Below, one piece after another: positions 47,201-60,200 of a stretch of 64,000 nucleotides of DNA. This stretch comes from Pelodera strongyloides (Eukaryota; Nematoda; Chromadorea; Rhabditida; Rhabditidae): assembly GCA_036852015.1 (NCBI GenBank), contig JAANDG010000359.1, positions 1 through 64,000 of the forward strand, written 5' to 3'. The position numbers were made by a program, and so were the translations under genes. The notes beneath the pieces are model-generated. The model searched no databases, had not been told where the DNA came from, and saw nothing but the letters and a program-made list of their open reading frames with translations. Each line of letters opens with the position of its first letter. Positions within the stretch are counted from its first letter, which is position 1.

Positions 47201-49919
47201 CGTTAGATGAGATTTAAGGACAATACCCAACGAAAAATTGCTAATAAGGTTGTACAGATAGGTTGTAAAGACATTCTCCCGGTAAGATAAAGGGCAAAAA
47301 CAGGCTTCCGTTGCGGGGAATCGAACCCCGGCCTTGTGGGTGAGAGCCACAAATCCTAACCACTAGACCACAACGGATGGTGTTGGTAGTACTCGCCGCA
47401 AAACCTTTTTATGGAGATGGGGGACGTCTATTATATTTTTTTATACAAGACTTCCTAAGCTATATCTTCCTTTGCAATGATTTGAGAAAAATGTAATAGT
47501 CCATTGACTCCATCCATAGCACACTCAGACCATTTGTTTAGGGTAGAATATATGCCGGACGCGTGCATTTTCATAGTACGACAAGCTCTTCGGAAGTCTG
47601 TCGAATGCTCAAGTCGCATTATTTGCCTTCTAACATGTATTAATATAGTAGATATCCCTTACAATATTTTCTTATCGTTATAATGGAAGAGAATAGAAAA
47701 AAACTAACGTAAATATCTTAATTTTTTGTGCTGCTTAAAGAAATAGATAGTTATTATTGTCAAACATTCAAATAAAACACAGAAATAATGTTTAAATAAA
47801 TGTTTTCGACGAAAAATATACCACAACACTTGGGTAATTTCTGGTTTACCCGTGCCAAGCTCGGGTAAAATTTTCCGTTTCCCAGCTCGCTTTTTGGGAA
47901 AAGGGAAAAAGTGGTGAATTCCGGGAAAAGGTAAAAATGGTCATTTTGGGTAAAATACTTTCCCGGGAAACGATTTTATCCGGGTAAATGTAGTGGTGAA
48001 TACGGCCTCTGGAAATGTTTACATCCTCAATGTTAAGTTGCTAAACCCGATGTGTTGCCCTTCTTCCATACTCTGATTTGCCAAGCAATTATATTTTCAG
48101 TTGAATTTGAATGTATTTTAGCGTCAAAACTTAACAAGCAATATTAATTGTAGCCACTTCGAAAAACATTTCCATTTGGACTGTCCATGTGTTCTGAACT
48201 TTCCCCACACATGTGTTCTCAAAGTTCAATCACTATAATTGCCTCTAAAAGGTATGGTGTCGAGGGTGGCCAATCCTTATGAATATTCCGCATGAAATCG
48301 GAGATGCTTATAATTGGAACCAGGGTTTGCACTTTTCAGAAAGAACAGTGGGAAAACTCTGCACACAGTATCTGTCTATAGCAGCCAGAAAAGTTGTGGC
48401 TGATTGAGAAAACAGTTCTACAGGTAGAAATGGTGTGCGAATGGCATATTTAATTTTCCAATATGTCTCAATCTGGATTTCAAGAACTAAAACACTTGTA
48501 TACCCACGCGATACGTTCCGTAAATAAGCCCGTTTAATGTCAACTGAAAGGCAACACCTTGATTGGACAATCGGGAACAGGTGGAACTGAATTCAATCAA
48601 GCGTATGCCACTAATTTAAGTAACAATTATAAGACGAAAGGCAATTCAGTGAACATGACTAGCACACGCTTCTCGTGTTTATCCACACTTAAAATTGAGA
48701 GGGTGAATGTATTTTGGTTGAATAATTAATTTATCATATGGCGAAACATTTTACAAGTTTTACATGGGAATGCAATCTTGTGACACCACTCTTAATTAAC
48801 AGTGATGTCGAGAGAAACAAAACTGGATTTTGTGGAAAAGTATTTTATCTTTATAGTCAGAGAATGAGAATTTGCATTATTGTTTCCATTAAGGGTTGGG
48901 TAAGAAAAAATCAATAACTAACCAAATCGGCAGCTGATACACTGCTGATGAAGACATTTGTGACTGTTCGCATTTCCTTTCGAAGAAGAACGATGAGAAT
49001 TACAATGAGGTTGCCGATGAAGGAAGCAATGCCCACAGAAGTGTAGCCGATCATCAATCCTGAAGTGACGAATTATTAATTGAATGAGCTTTTTTGTGTT
49101 TATTCGAGTCTGAGAAGCCAATGAAGACACGGAATCGTTCGTCACAAGCTCCCGTACAGCTATCACTCGTATCCTCCCTTTTAATTCTTTTTCTCTTTAT
49201 TTTGTCCCTTTCCTTCCGTCAATGCCCGACGCAGCAACCGCTGTATATACGAAATCCATGCAAATGGTTTCGAAACCACAATTAACGTGTCAATTGTAAA
49301 TACAATTGATCTAATTACTGCGGGAACATGGTTAGCATGGAATGAATGTCTTATTGAACAAAGCCATTAATGAGATGATGAACAGATTCCGGGTAGACTA
49401 TTTGATGAATGTTCTTGGATTTGCATGTTTTTGCTGGCTTAATTTTATTGAACCCCCAAAGGATAGTGACGAGACAATATCAACATTTGTGAGGCACAAC
49501 GAATTACTGTAAGACGTGGGTGGGTTGACTTCCACACTAACGGGTTTTCAAGAAACAAAAACCATAACACAAAACGTATTCCATAAAACTTTCTTTGTAT
49601 CCAGGCAAACATCAATAACAAAAACAGTCGTACTACAATCTAGACAAATACAATAATATCCTTTGTCGCTAATTAGTGCCACTGCCTTCCATTCGAATGT
49701 ATCCGACATACTTCAAGGTGAAACATGTGAGAAACATTTGCGAGAAACATTCCCACACAAACCGCCCTACAGAAAAAGTGTGAGTAATGCCTTCAAAATA
49801 AAAAAGTACTGAAAAGGAAACAAACCAATCTGAAGCAGATCCGGTAAATAAAGCGGTGGAAGCGACTGGCATTCTGCAGTGTCGTTGCTACTCGACGAAT
49901 TAAACGAAGAATCATTCAT
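44258..49919 (-). CDS. Class A neuropeptide-type GPCR, 391 aa
   Basis: Nine exons chain in phase: 49826-49919, 48923-49059, 46789-46887, 46406-46486, 45968-46087, 45692-45861, 44948-45128, 44733-44861, 44258-44422. ATG follows TTGCAG directly. The extracellular N-terminus has three N-glycosylation sequons (NDS, NSS, NDT). TM1 has GNLIVILIVLL, TM2 SSVSAADLIITTCSLW, a conserved-position Cys follows in GQVMCYLVYVVQ, TM3 ends AAIAIDRYMLVANPFK (DRY at about 127-129), TM4 VIAGIWFGAFFFLTPM, TM5 LSILAIRSAAPLIVISW, TM6 LLLAMVVIFAVSSVPLDLF, TM7 AGTLLNPLVYAWWNENFRK (NPxxY at about 321-325). The layout is that of the NPY/RYamide/tachykinin-like peptide receptors; the ligand cannot be told. The acceptor at 45128 (CTACAAG) is the weakest junction. 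Confidence 0.88.
46890..48006. mobile_element. Inverted-repeat element (~1.1 kb) in a GPCR intron
   Basis: The ends are inverted copies: GAGGCCGTATTCACCA at 46890 and its complement TGGTGAATACGGCCTC ending at 48009. Inside, both flanks carry several copies of the palindrome TTCCCGGGAAA and a nested GGTGAATTCCGGG/CCCGAATTCAC pair, a subterminal repeat pattern typical of nonautonomous DNA transposons. No transposase ORF is present. Flanks TCTGA and TCTGG may be an imperfect target duplication. The element sits entirely within the intron between exons 2 and 3 of the GPCR and carries a tRNA-Glu gene. Confidence 0.75.
47306..47377 (-). tRNA. tRNA-Glu (anticodon CTC)
   Basis: Cloverleaf with acceptor TCCGTTG/CAACGGA and discriminator A, D-loop TAGTGGTTA, anticodon stem TGTGG/CCACA around loop CTCTCAC (anticodon CTC), and T-arm CCGGGGTTCGATTCCCCG. 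A and B boxes look intact. It lies inside the inverted-repeat element in a GPCR intron and is transcribed in the same direction as the receptor. Substitutions relative to the usual Glu anticodon stem are compensated. Confidence 0.92.
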
Positions 49920-51640
49920 CTGCAACAGATTTTCTATTTACTTTGCCAACAAGACTGCTTCAACAATCAAATAAGAGAATAACTTCTGCCGAGAACTTTT
50001 TATAACATTACAAACTGAAGGCGAAATACACCTCTAGCGCATCAAAAATAATGCTGACCTATGTGACCAACTTTGTTGCGGACTCGGCAGTGGACGGCAC
50101 GTAAAGGGAAATGTCTAGGTTTTGATTTTTCTTTTCTCTGGCGGAAGTTGAGATAATTTGCGGATTAGTTGTCAAACCATATTGATGAAATGCACGTTAC
50201 TGGGTACCGGGAAACTCAAAAATAGGTTGGCTTCGGATAACTATCCTATTCCTTCTTCGGATAAGTGTGGAGATTGTTGGTGTGTTATAATTTTTTTAGG
50301 CAAATTTAGACAATTGTGTATGTTACCAGTCGGATTTATGCGTAATGCAAACGACGAAAACACAATTGTTAGATCAACAAAAGTTTCGGACGAACAAAAT
50401 ATGTCATTGGATTATGCGGACCGGACCTACTGCATAACAACGGGACTTTTAAAATAGAACATGAAAAAAAAAACAGGATGAAAATACAGAACAAAGGTCG
50501 CCTTGAGGGTTTCATTTAAAAGTTTGCGATCTTTCAAAAAAATGACTAATATGTTTACACATTAGAATTTGTTGTTTCTTAGAACGATTTAAGAATTCCA
50601 TTTCCGTTTTCATTGAGCCTGTTGGACTCGGGTTCGCATGCGGGATTTCAAAATATAATTATGCATGAAAAAATGAATACGCATGCACTCAGCAATATAC
50701 GTTCAATTCCGAAAAGCAATAGGAAAATACTGAGATTTACATAATGGAGGGATAAAATAACGCATTGAAATCTGACGTGCCTCTCGAAAAAAAGCTTTTT
50801 GAGGAAGCAAAATGTCAGGTTTAACCTAATGAACTGCAGATTCCATGTTTTACGGAGGGGGAGGGGCCAAGGAAGTCCATACATGGAAATTCTTAGTTCA
50901 CAAAAACTGTAGGTCCAATGTTCAGGCTACTCTTTAATATGACTAATAACACGACGTGCCCGATTCTCATAAAAAAACTCGGAATACAAACAAGGGCCAC
51001 TTCCGTAAAATATGTACTGGCAAAAATTAAAAGTAAAAGAAAAACGTGGAAACTAAAGTAAGAATCAAACTGCCATGGAAAGAAAATAACAGCTCAGAAA
51101 TGCAAAGGTGGAAACATGATATGATGCTTAAAAGGAATAGAGGTATGTATTCATAGTTTATACAATCACAAACGTGATGAGGAATCTTGGTTGAGAACGT
51201 GAACGTAGCGAGCTTCCATTTATCATGTTGGCTTTCATTAAGATTCTTGCATTTATGCTTGTTTATTATGCAATGCTGCATAACAAACAAGGACAAATGC
51301 GCATGTTACACGTGTAGCATATGTATTTGCAATTTTGCATTAAGGGGCATCGAGATCATCACTTTGCTAATTACATAGAAAGTTTGATTTGAAAAGACGA
51401 TGTGAACCACACAACTGGAAGATCAAATTAGCATGTGAACAAGATCATGTTTCAAGAGAAAAAAAGACGGAAGGCGAAACATTTGACTACATTAATTTGA
51501 CTACATATTATTTGCCTACGTATTAGCACTGTGCATCAAACCATTTCTCGAAACTTGCATGCGGCAAAGATTTACCTAACAATCAGAAAACGCATATCTT
51601 GTTCAGTGCGGTTAGCGGCAGTAGACTTAATAATAAATGT

Positions 51641-52165
51641 TTATTGATTACATAAATATAACATGACCAAAAGGCAACCATAAGATGGAAATGCGCACGA
51701 AAAAAAACACTTTCCGCATGCCGAATATTTATTTATTTCCACACATGGACCCGAACACTTGGCAAAAAATATATTTATGTCAGAGATGACGTCAGATAGC
51801 AAAATGAACTTTTCTAGTTTATAAATGAGTATAACTCTACCGGAGTGAAAAAAAAGAAGCCTAGACTGTTGAGGGAACAACATCCTCCCAACACTATTAG
51901 TTTTGGCTATGCAGTTTAAAAAGTAAAATAAAACCACAATATTTATTTTCACAAATGCCATATATAGTACGGTAATTAAGAGCGATTGTGTGGAGATTAA
52001 AGTTGTCTTGGTATAGAACAACGCTGAGATCAAGTACTGATTTTTTAGGCCAAAAAGTACTACGTCAGGATTTTTCGTTAGAATGCGTAGACAATTAGCG
52101 CGTGGAAGTATATTTACAAACATTGATATTAATGTGCTGAAGCCTATTCTTCCAAAAATACTCAA
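51641..52165 (-). other. Longest unassigned open frame (174 codons)
   Basis: A continuous reading frame with several hydrophobic segments (for example LLITVLYMAFVKINIVVLFY). No family is recognised, there is no clear splice acceptor at the start, and composition is AT-driven, which by itself favours Phe/Ile/Leu codons. It is listed because it is the longest unexplained frame in the window; it may well be chance. Confidence 0.15.
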
Positions 52166-53316
52166 CTATATATTTTGAGTAGGTAATCTTGTTATGGGAA
52201 CGTTCGCCGTAAACATGAAGCGAAAGTGGTGTTGCTCTTGCCATAATTTTCGCACCAAGTTAAATGAAGCATTAGTCAAATTAACTGCTTCAAAAAGGCT
52301 AATTCAGAAAAGGAGTATTATAAGAGCAATATGATACGAAGGGAATAGTCTATGGGAACCAAGAAAGAACCCGAATCAAACACGAACAATGCATCTGAGT
52401 GAACACTCACCTACAATTTACACACTCATCAGTAAACATCAGTAAAAGCGGTCAAATCCCCATCAGACGGTACCTGTTGTGTTCTGTATGGATTATTGAT
52501 GATTGAACACCAGCAAACAATGACATTAAAATCTTGCAAATGTTCTTATACGAAATATAAATAAAGTAGTCCAGACAAAGTTGCAACGTCAACAGCCGCA
52601 GTGTTATTGTTTTGTGATTAAAGAATTATTCTCAAAATATTGGTTTTATTGTTTCTTCAGAAACAACATCTGCAAGCAATCCACATTTTATTACAAATAA
52701 AGTGCAGTTGTGTTATGGTAATGGAGCATCGGTACAAAAAGTAATGCGAAGCGGATCTTTTAATTTGTGCGATGTATGTTTCTGGCGGATTAAACAACGA
52801 TTAACATTTAATGATTCTATTAGCAAGAATCAAACATCCACATGCTTCATAGAGTTCTCGTGTGGCGATGCGTCTAGTTGTGAGGGAGTTAGCAAATTAA
52901 GCGCTTAACACAAAATTCGTATGAACGGGCACGATTACTATACCATGAAAACACCTGCGATATGCCCTCGATAAGGAACAAAACAGTGAACTTCACCACA
53001 AGAAGGCAATATGAAAACGAAACCGCTGAAAGCAACGTCGAACACTGAAAGGTTTTTTCTTGTTTCTTTTACCCCATTGTCTGCAATTCAGTCAAAAGCT
53101 GGCGTAGGCAAAAAGGTGAACATTGAATGGCATGAAAACACATGCATATGTTTAGGCAATGCTTGACAGACAAGTCCCGCCACCACTTCGAGCAATTGAA
53201 GCGTGTGCTTATAACCTTGCACATTAGTTCCGCTTATATCAGCTGTTTTGAAGCGAATTAAGGGAATTGTGGCATCAGCGGCTAGAATTTCCGCTATGCT
53301 GCAAACGGTCCTGAAA

Positions 53317-53751
53317 TTAAAGGAACGCGGTCACGATATTTTCCGAATTTTTATTTGATTTTCATTAAATATAGGAAGTTATGAAGGACAATACAATACG
53401 AGGTTTCAGAAAAACAAACTCGGGGAGGGAATTCACTGAAAATGGGGGTTACTGGGCTACGGTAGATATGCAATTGCCCGGTTAGCGACTAGTTATAAAC
53501 ATCATAAATATCCTGCAGTGTTACAATTGGGATACATGTGACACTGCAGGGTGTTCATTATCGTGCGCTGTCCCTACAATTGCTTTCAAGCACAATCTAT
53601 TGTTATCCAGTAACTCCCATTCTCAGTGAATTATCTCCCCGAGTTCGTTTTTCTGTAAGTTGCTACTGATACCGTATTTTTCTACAGATCATCCTATATT
53701 TAACGAAAATCAAAGAAAGTTTACGGAAATTTCGTGGCTGCGTTCCTTTAA
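53317..53751. mobile_element. TTAA-ended foldback MITE (435 bp)
   Basis: Arms of about 140 bp are inverted copies: 53317-53458 and 53608-53751. The left end is TTAAAGGAACGCGGTCACGA; the right end is GGCTGCGTTCCTTTAA. Arms share GATTTTC, TTAAATATAGGA, ACTCGGGGAG and GGGTTACTGG blocks with scattered changes. The centre has a CTGCAGTGT/ACACTGCAG pair. Noncoding. Confidence 0.85.
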
Positions 53752-53976
53752 CGAGAAGTACGGGATTAAATTACTAAACGAGCTATTTACTTCATTTTCT
53801 TATGCTTATAGACCTGCTAAAAATGAAGTTTTACGTTGACATTAATCATTTGCCGAAGACATTTAATGTGTTGTTTTGCTTAATTGCAAAACGGAAAGCA
53901 TGATTTCGTCGGCAGGTGTGAAAAGATCACTTTTCAAATAACACAATGGAAGTTCTTATTGTGTTATCTAGATGTG

Positions 53977-54290
53977 AAACGCCTTCTTCTGCATGTTGTT
54001 GACGGATCATTTCATCGAAAAATACTACGTCAATAAGGTGAAGGTCTTTGTACAACGAATTAAGGTATGGGTTTGAAATCACAAAGAATTATCGGGAGGG
54101 GTATAAAAATCCCTTTGTTTTCCTTTGTTTTAGACAATGTTCTGGTGGTTTTTTATGTCATTATACGCGAACTTCATTGCACATAGGTAACTGTTAATTC
54201 GTAAGCATGCAACGTCTTTGTAAAAAAATTCAACTAATGTACTTATTAGTAAACGCCTTCTTCTGCATGTTGTTGACGGATCATTTCATC
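53977..54290 (+). repeat. Perfect 40-bp direct repeat pair
   Basis: The 40-base segments at 53977-54016 and 54251-54290, both starting AAACGCCTTCTTCTGCATGT, are identical and 274 bases apart, while the sequence around them is unrelated. This could be a recent local duplication or the ends of an insertion. Confidence 0.85.
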
Positions 54291-57200
54291 TCACCTCTTT
54301 CAAAGATGTAAATGTAAGCTCATCAAGCGTTGAGGAATTCATTGTGATTCAGGGTTCACACGAAGAATGTGGCGCAAAATAGAATGGCGGGAATATGCTA
54401 CCTTGTGCTACAGTAGAACTGCCAAAGTGGGAGGTGTGACTGCGCAGACGCACAGTCCAAATACACGAATAAATCTTGTGCCGATGATTGTGTTGAGATC
54501 CTTTTATATGGGATAATTTAGGCAGAATCCCCGTCCAATTGCTAGAACGGAAATATAATTGGCCCTTAGTAGATTGATGAGCCAGCAGAGACTCTTTCTC
54601 ATTAATCACGGGGACTTTGCTTAACGGCGTTTAGATTCCCTTTAGTGTCGATGTCCTCCTTATTTAGGCTTTTCCTGGATGATGTTATTACTCGGAAATA
54701 CAGAGGTATTAGCTTTATAGCTAATGCCTTTATGGCTAATGCAGGGTCCTTGTATTATCGTATACCTAAGCCACGTATTCTGATAGAGGCCAATTTCCTT
54801 TACGGTGCGAAGGCTGGCCTTGAGGGAATAATAAGAAATGAACACAAGGCAGAATCTCCTAGGATATGGTTTTGGGGCGGAGTATTGTCTGCCTGTCAGA
54901 ACATCAAGTAGCATTTTGATTTCATTTTTATTATCCACAATAAAGCGTATGAAAAGGGTCCATCAAAAACGATGGAGATGACAAATAAAAACGTCTAAAT
55001 ATTATTCATATTGGTGCTATAGAGTGTACGGTTCTTCTCCGATTTGTTTCCAATCTGTTATTAACATAAAATGAATGCCAATAAACCTCTTTAAATACGC
55101 ATAATCTTGGGGAAATTTTAGGCGTAATTGTGAAGCCGGGATGAATAACAGTATAAAATAAAACATGGAAACAAACGGAGCGCATAATAATGGGAAAATG
55201 ACATCAACTGGGCACTGTAGCAAACAACACCCGAATGTACGTGTAGTGACAAATTATATCCGTTTCTCTGCTTATGGTTAGAGATTAGACAGGCAGTACG
55301 TTTGGAAGAACTGTTTGGAAGAACCACTGTATGAAAATAAATGCCTGACTCTATTACATTCACTATGAAATATGGTCTATGGTTGACGCTTTTGAACATT
55401 GAAACACCATATTCGAAAAGCAAGCAGCAATGGTCAGAGGAAATATCCGATGCATTACAGAAAATTGAATTTTACAAATACCCTTATTGCCTTTCTACTG
55501 GACCCTTTTCCATTCTCATTAATGTTCTTTTTCATGGCTGAAACCAGGCACCGAGTACTTAAACAGCCGGAAGATGGCTTCTCCTTGTTTTTGACCTTAA
55601 TATTCTCGATGGAAGCTCTTCACCAATGGGAACCGCCAGCAATTTGTGTCCGTTTCGGAGAATGGTTCAAAACACACAAAATTCCAAAAAAACAGTTTTC
55701 TATTGTTGTTAAATACAACAATACTAAAGGCATACAAGAGTAAAAATATCCCGACAAAGTCTAAATTGTTACATGAATTTAGCATCCTGATTTTGAATGA
55801 TTGGTTGACTTACATTTACTTTTGAAGGATAATTATTTGCCATGTTAGTGACTAGTAGTAATGGATTTAGAATAAGTATCCTTACGGTTAGATTGTTATT
55901 TTACTTAACTGTGCCAATTTGTCAGCCTTGTTTTGCTTTGTCTGGCTAGAACAAAGGTGGCTCTGAACCACGAACAATCACCCTAATTGTTAATTCAAGC
56001 ACCTTCCATAACAACACTGTCATAATGTTTGAGCGTATTTAGCGAAATCAAATATATTTACCGGGTCGCAGGTTGAGTTGCTTAGAGGGAGTAAAAATGC
56101 ACAATAACTACATTGGAGTAAGACTTCGATGTTGTTTGGTCACTTTACAGTGTTAGCTATCTCGCACGTTCTCCTTCTGACCCAAAGTAGATTCAATTCG
56201 TACACCTAGTTTGGTAAAAGGAGAAGAGAGGATACTATAAGGGGACAGAGAACACCTAGAATGCTGCAGTACAAATTCGGTGTTATAAACGGAACCCCAA
56301 AACCTAATACTATAAAACCCATTGGATGCCTTGCTGGCATGACGATGGAGTAAAAGGCACATCACGGAAGGAGATATTATGCCCAAGCAAACTACCAACA
56401 ACGCAACCTGGATATGACTGCTCATAGTTAGGTGAGGGATGCCAGAGAAAGAAACTAATTCCGACCATATATTTAGTTCGTAACAATAGCTAATAACGAA
56501 TTTCGAGAGAATAGAGGAAGAATTGTTGCTTGTTTCAAACAATTATTGCCATTTTTTCAGCGATAATTGCAGAAAAGGTTGTGAGAGGTCAACTGCCCAC
56601 AAAATATGACTTTCCTCTATAAACTATTATAATTATTTTGGGTAATTACCATGAACCCCCACGTGTCGAAAACGGAAAGCGAGATGCAATAGACAAGTAG
56701 CAATTAAAGACTACTTGCTAGTATATGAAATGATATGCGTAGCTCTTGTCAACCTAAAAAAAGTAGGAGCACTTTGCTGCAAGTCATGCAAAATTGAATA
56801 ATTAAAATGTGGAACTATCATCGTATTTCTTTTCTTGCAAGACCTAACAAAGCTGGGAGACTAATTAAGCTTTGGAGATTTTCAAACTTTCTTTATAAGA
56901 GAGCAAAAATAGGCTCGCGGCGAAAATCTCCTTTTAGGAAACGCTCGGTAATTTAGAGAAACTACACATTCTCCGGAAACTAAGGGAAACATTAAGAGGA
57001 ACTACACAAATTAGGAGAAGCTAGATATGCTAGCGTAGCAAATGGGAAGAAAGAGGATGATAGTTTTAAATCATCAATCGTATGCATTCCAGCTAAATCA
57101 CTTTAAATCTAATGAAGATAAATACGTGTTCTGTATGTGTACAAGGTTCACACAAAATCCTCATTCAAAATTATTCTATTCATTGTGTTTTTACGCGTTT

Positions 57201-60200
57201 ACTATGACGAGGAAATATTTGTTAAATATATTTAATAAATATTAAATCGATATACTACGCATAAAAACTAAAAATGGGAAGTAAAGTCGCGGTGACAACT
57301 GAGCAGCTGAAAGTGGAAAATTACAAAAGTTGGTCTCAGAAGATAATCATTGACCTAGTGAAATAATTACTTCGGCACAAATTTGATTAGTCATAGCTTG
57401 AGTAATGTTCGTACGATTTTATCATTGTGCAAATAGTACATATTTAATTGTGCTTCCGCAATAGTCATTGCGGAAAAATTTGCGCACACGTCAACTATTG
57501 CACACTTCGCATTGTTGGTATCTGACAGCATATTCGGCAAAAATTTGTTTATTTTATCAAAGCAAATAATTTGATATTCTTTAAAATATTAAATAAATAA
57601 AAAAAAATTTCCGTCATAGACCCTAGTATTCGGCCCATAATTTAAAATAAACACTGGAAGAGACCATTGCTTATTGTTGTTACTGCCAGAGAGGAGCGAG
57701 ATTTTCTTTTAGGAATATTCCGATGCATATTAGCCTAAAAAATCCTTACAGTTAAGTAACTTTGATGAAGAAAAAAAAAGAAAAAAAATGAACCCTAAGA
57801 ATTCTAGTCGAAGAAAAGTAGTCAAAAATAACAGTTAAACTAGGAATATGTGAGGATCAAATGATCCTGATGCTAAAAAACTTTTTCTTTTTTTTCAATT
57901 ATCTTGATTTGAACATCACGTTCTACGTTATAGTATCGGTACAAGTTTCGTTCAATCCGAGTATAATGTCCCTTTGGACGTCATGGGGTGGGAGTTTGTG
58001 CGACTACACCAAATAGTGCTTCAGGAATGAATCACAAAAAATACGAAGACGTCAGCTTCCGTTGCAGCTGAATAAGATCCTGCTTGGAATTTACTCTGAG
58101 CATGTTATTTCAACTTTGGCTTAAATATGCATCGCTGGTCATAAAAATATTTATGGCTCGGCAATTTTGAAAGGTATATTCACATGTGTGTTTTTATTGC
58201 TCATATAACATATTAGTTGAAAGTTTGCCTGGAAGGCTCATCAAAATGATCGAATGGGATAAAGGCGTCAATTTCCTCCGTATTTTTATAGGCAGTTTAT
58301 TATTTATATTTATGTCCGTCAAAAATACTTCGAATATGTTATGAGATTCCTTTGCCACCTTGAGTAAGCACCAATCAAAATCACAGACCATGTTAAATCA
58401 AATTTTAAAAATAAGCGGCTAGCCTGAATGCGGTTATGAGCACGGTAAACCCACCAATTTTCACATAGCGGAGAAAAGGTACGTGCCATATAATTTATAT
58501 GCAGTTTATCTCGTTCTTTGAAAGTGCACGTTAATTAAGTTTTTTTCTCGAGAGAAACACTTCAGACACTTGAGCAGTCTGTCACTGCAGCTTCCAGGAA
58601 TTTCTTCCAGCGAATTTTCATGCTTAACACGTCATCTCTAGATATGGACAGAATAGCCTTGCACCATAGTTATTCAGATAGTAGAAACATTCACGGTCTA
58701 AGAAAACCTGGATTACAGCTGTTTAAAAAAAATGAACAAATCCCCGGGACACCTTACTAACTTCATGCATGGTCGCGTAGGATGTCATTTTCTTTCATCC
58801 TCCATGGGAAAAATCCTTTTCAATTTTGCACGGATATGATCTTTTGCGGGATTTTTAGCGAATACATTTTCCAGCAGCGTGAAGAAATAATGCATTAATA
58901 TTTCATTTCCATCCGGTGTGGGAGATTATGTGGTGGGAAAAGGATTTAGATACTTCCGCAATCCCGTCATTCCTGATTCGACATATGTGTAGGTGGTAAT
59001 AAATCAAACGCACATCAACATGAAGACCCAAAAAATAAAGGCAGGTACATCAGGCCCAGCTACGTTGCTACGTTCTTTGAAGACAAATTGCTACGTTCAC
59101 AAGAAAAAGTATCTACACGGTATCATACTGGAAGAAAAGATTCTGAAGTGCAGAATACAATAAGTAGACTATAATTGTGCAAGTCACGCGGGTGATGTAC
59201 TTTTGTATGTGATGGTATCATTAATATTCAGTTTTTCGAACAGTTTGGCTAGACCATGGGTCCTTCAATTTAGATATAACTACTTTGATTTTTGATATTG
59301 AAATTGTAAAAATGTAATCTTTTATAAAATGATAAAAGAATTGTCCGTCTATTTTCAAAAAAATGTCCTTCTGATCTCCTTTGAGAATTGCAGGATGATA
59401 ACGCTCGCACGGACTACAAATACTGTGAGAACAATTTTTTAAATTTCTGCAATATGCACGTAGCCAGTTGCTCAGAACAAGAAATTAGGGGATCAGCTAA
59501 TCGGTAGTTTCTATACGACATCAGAAATTAGATATTTTTTTGTCGTATTCAGAGTAAATTACCCAAAGGGCAATAATAACGATAAATAAATAATAATAAA
59601 TCTTTTACGTTACAGGGGCGTGCTCCTTTATTCCAGGGTGGTTCATAACAAGGTCTCAAAGCTTATGAATTGTTCCGCAGATACCATGAGCATTATGCGA
59701 CGACTTCCAGATGACAAATTGTGCGACGTCTTTGGGCTTCGGGCTATGTGGTAATTCATCCGTCTGACGTTATAGTGAAGCTGAAGCATATGTTTTTCAT
59801 ATTACGCCGGGTGAAACAATAGTGCACGATATTTACAACCGAATGTTACGCAGGGAAAAGTGATTGTGGGCTCTGGAAAAACTTTGAACTTCATATGGCT
59901 TGCTGCATTGCTTAAACATCAAATTTAAAGTGTGCGTACGTATGTTTTTTTTTAAATGTTGCAGCTTTATTGTTTGGTATAAAACGCTAATTAAAATTTT
60001 TATCTTTATTAAACGATGAAGCCTTACACGATTTTTTCGTGCAGTAGAGAAAGTGACGACGTTTGACGTTCTTCTTTGCACTGCAATACATTAAATCGCG
60101 AAATTTTTGATTAATTGGATGAATAAAGTACAGAAGAACGTCGAAATGAAAACGTCGAACAATTGGACATCTGGAACTCGCCGCCTAATGCTCAGGACTT

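Noticed and set aside
48340..48420. A minus-strand stretch reading LAAIDRYC, like a GPCR DRY motif
   Set aside because: It lies in an intron, has no matching TM context or in-phase splice sites, and the true TM3/DRY exon at 46406-46486 fits perfectly.
54645..54938. Overlapping 88- and 92-codon frames on both strands
   Set aside because: No recognisable motif, no splice support, and open frames on both strands at once are typical of chance.
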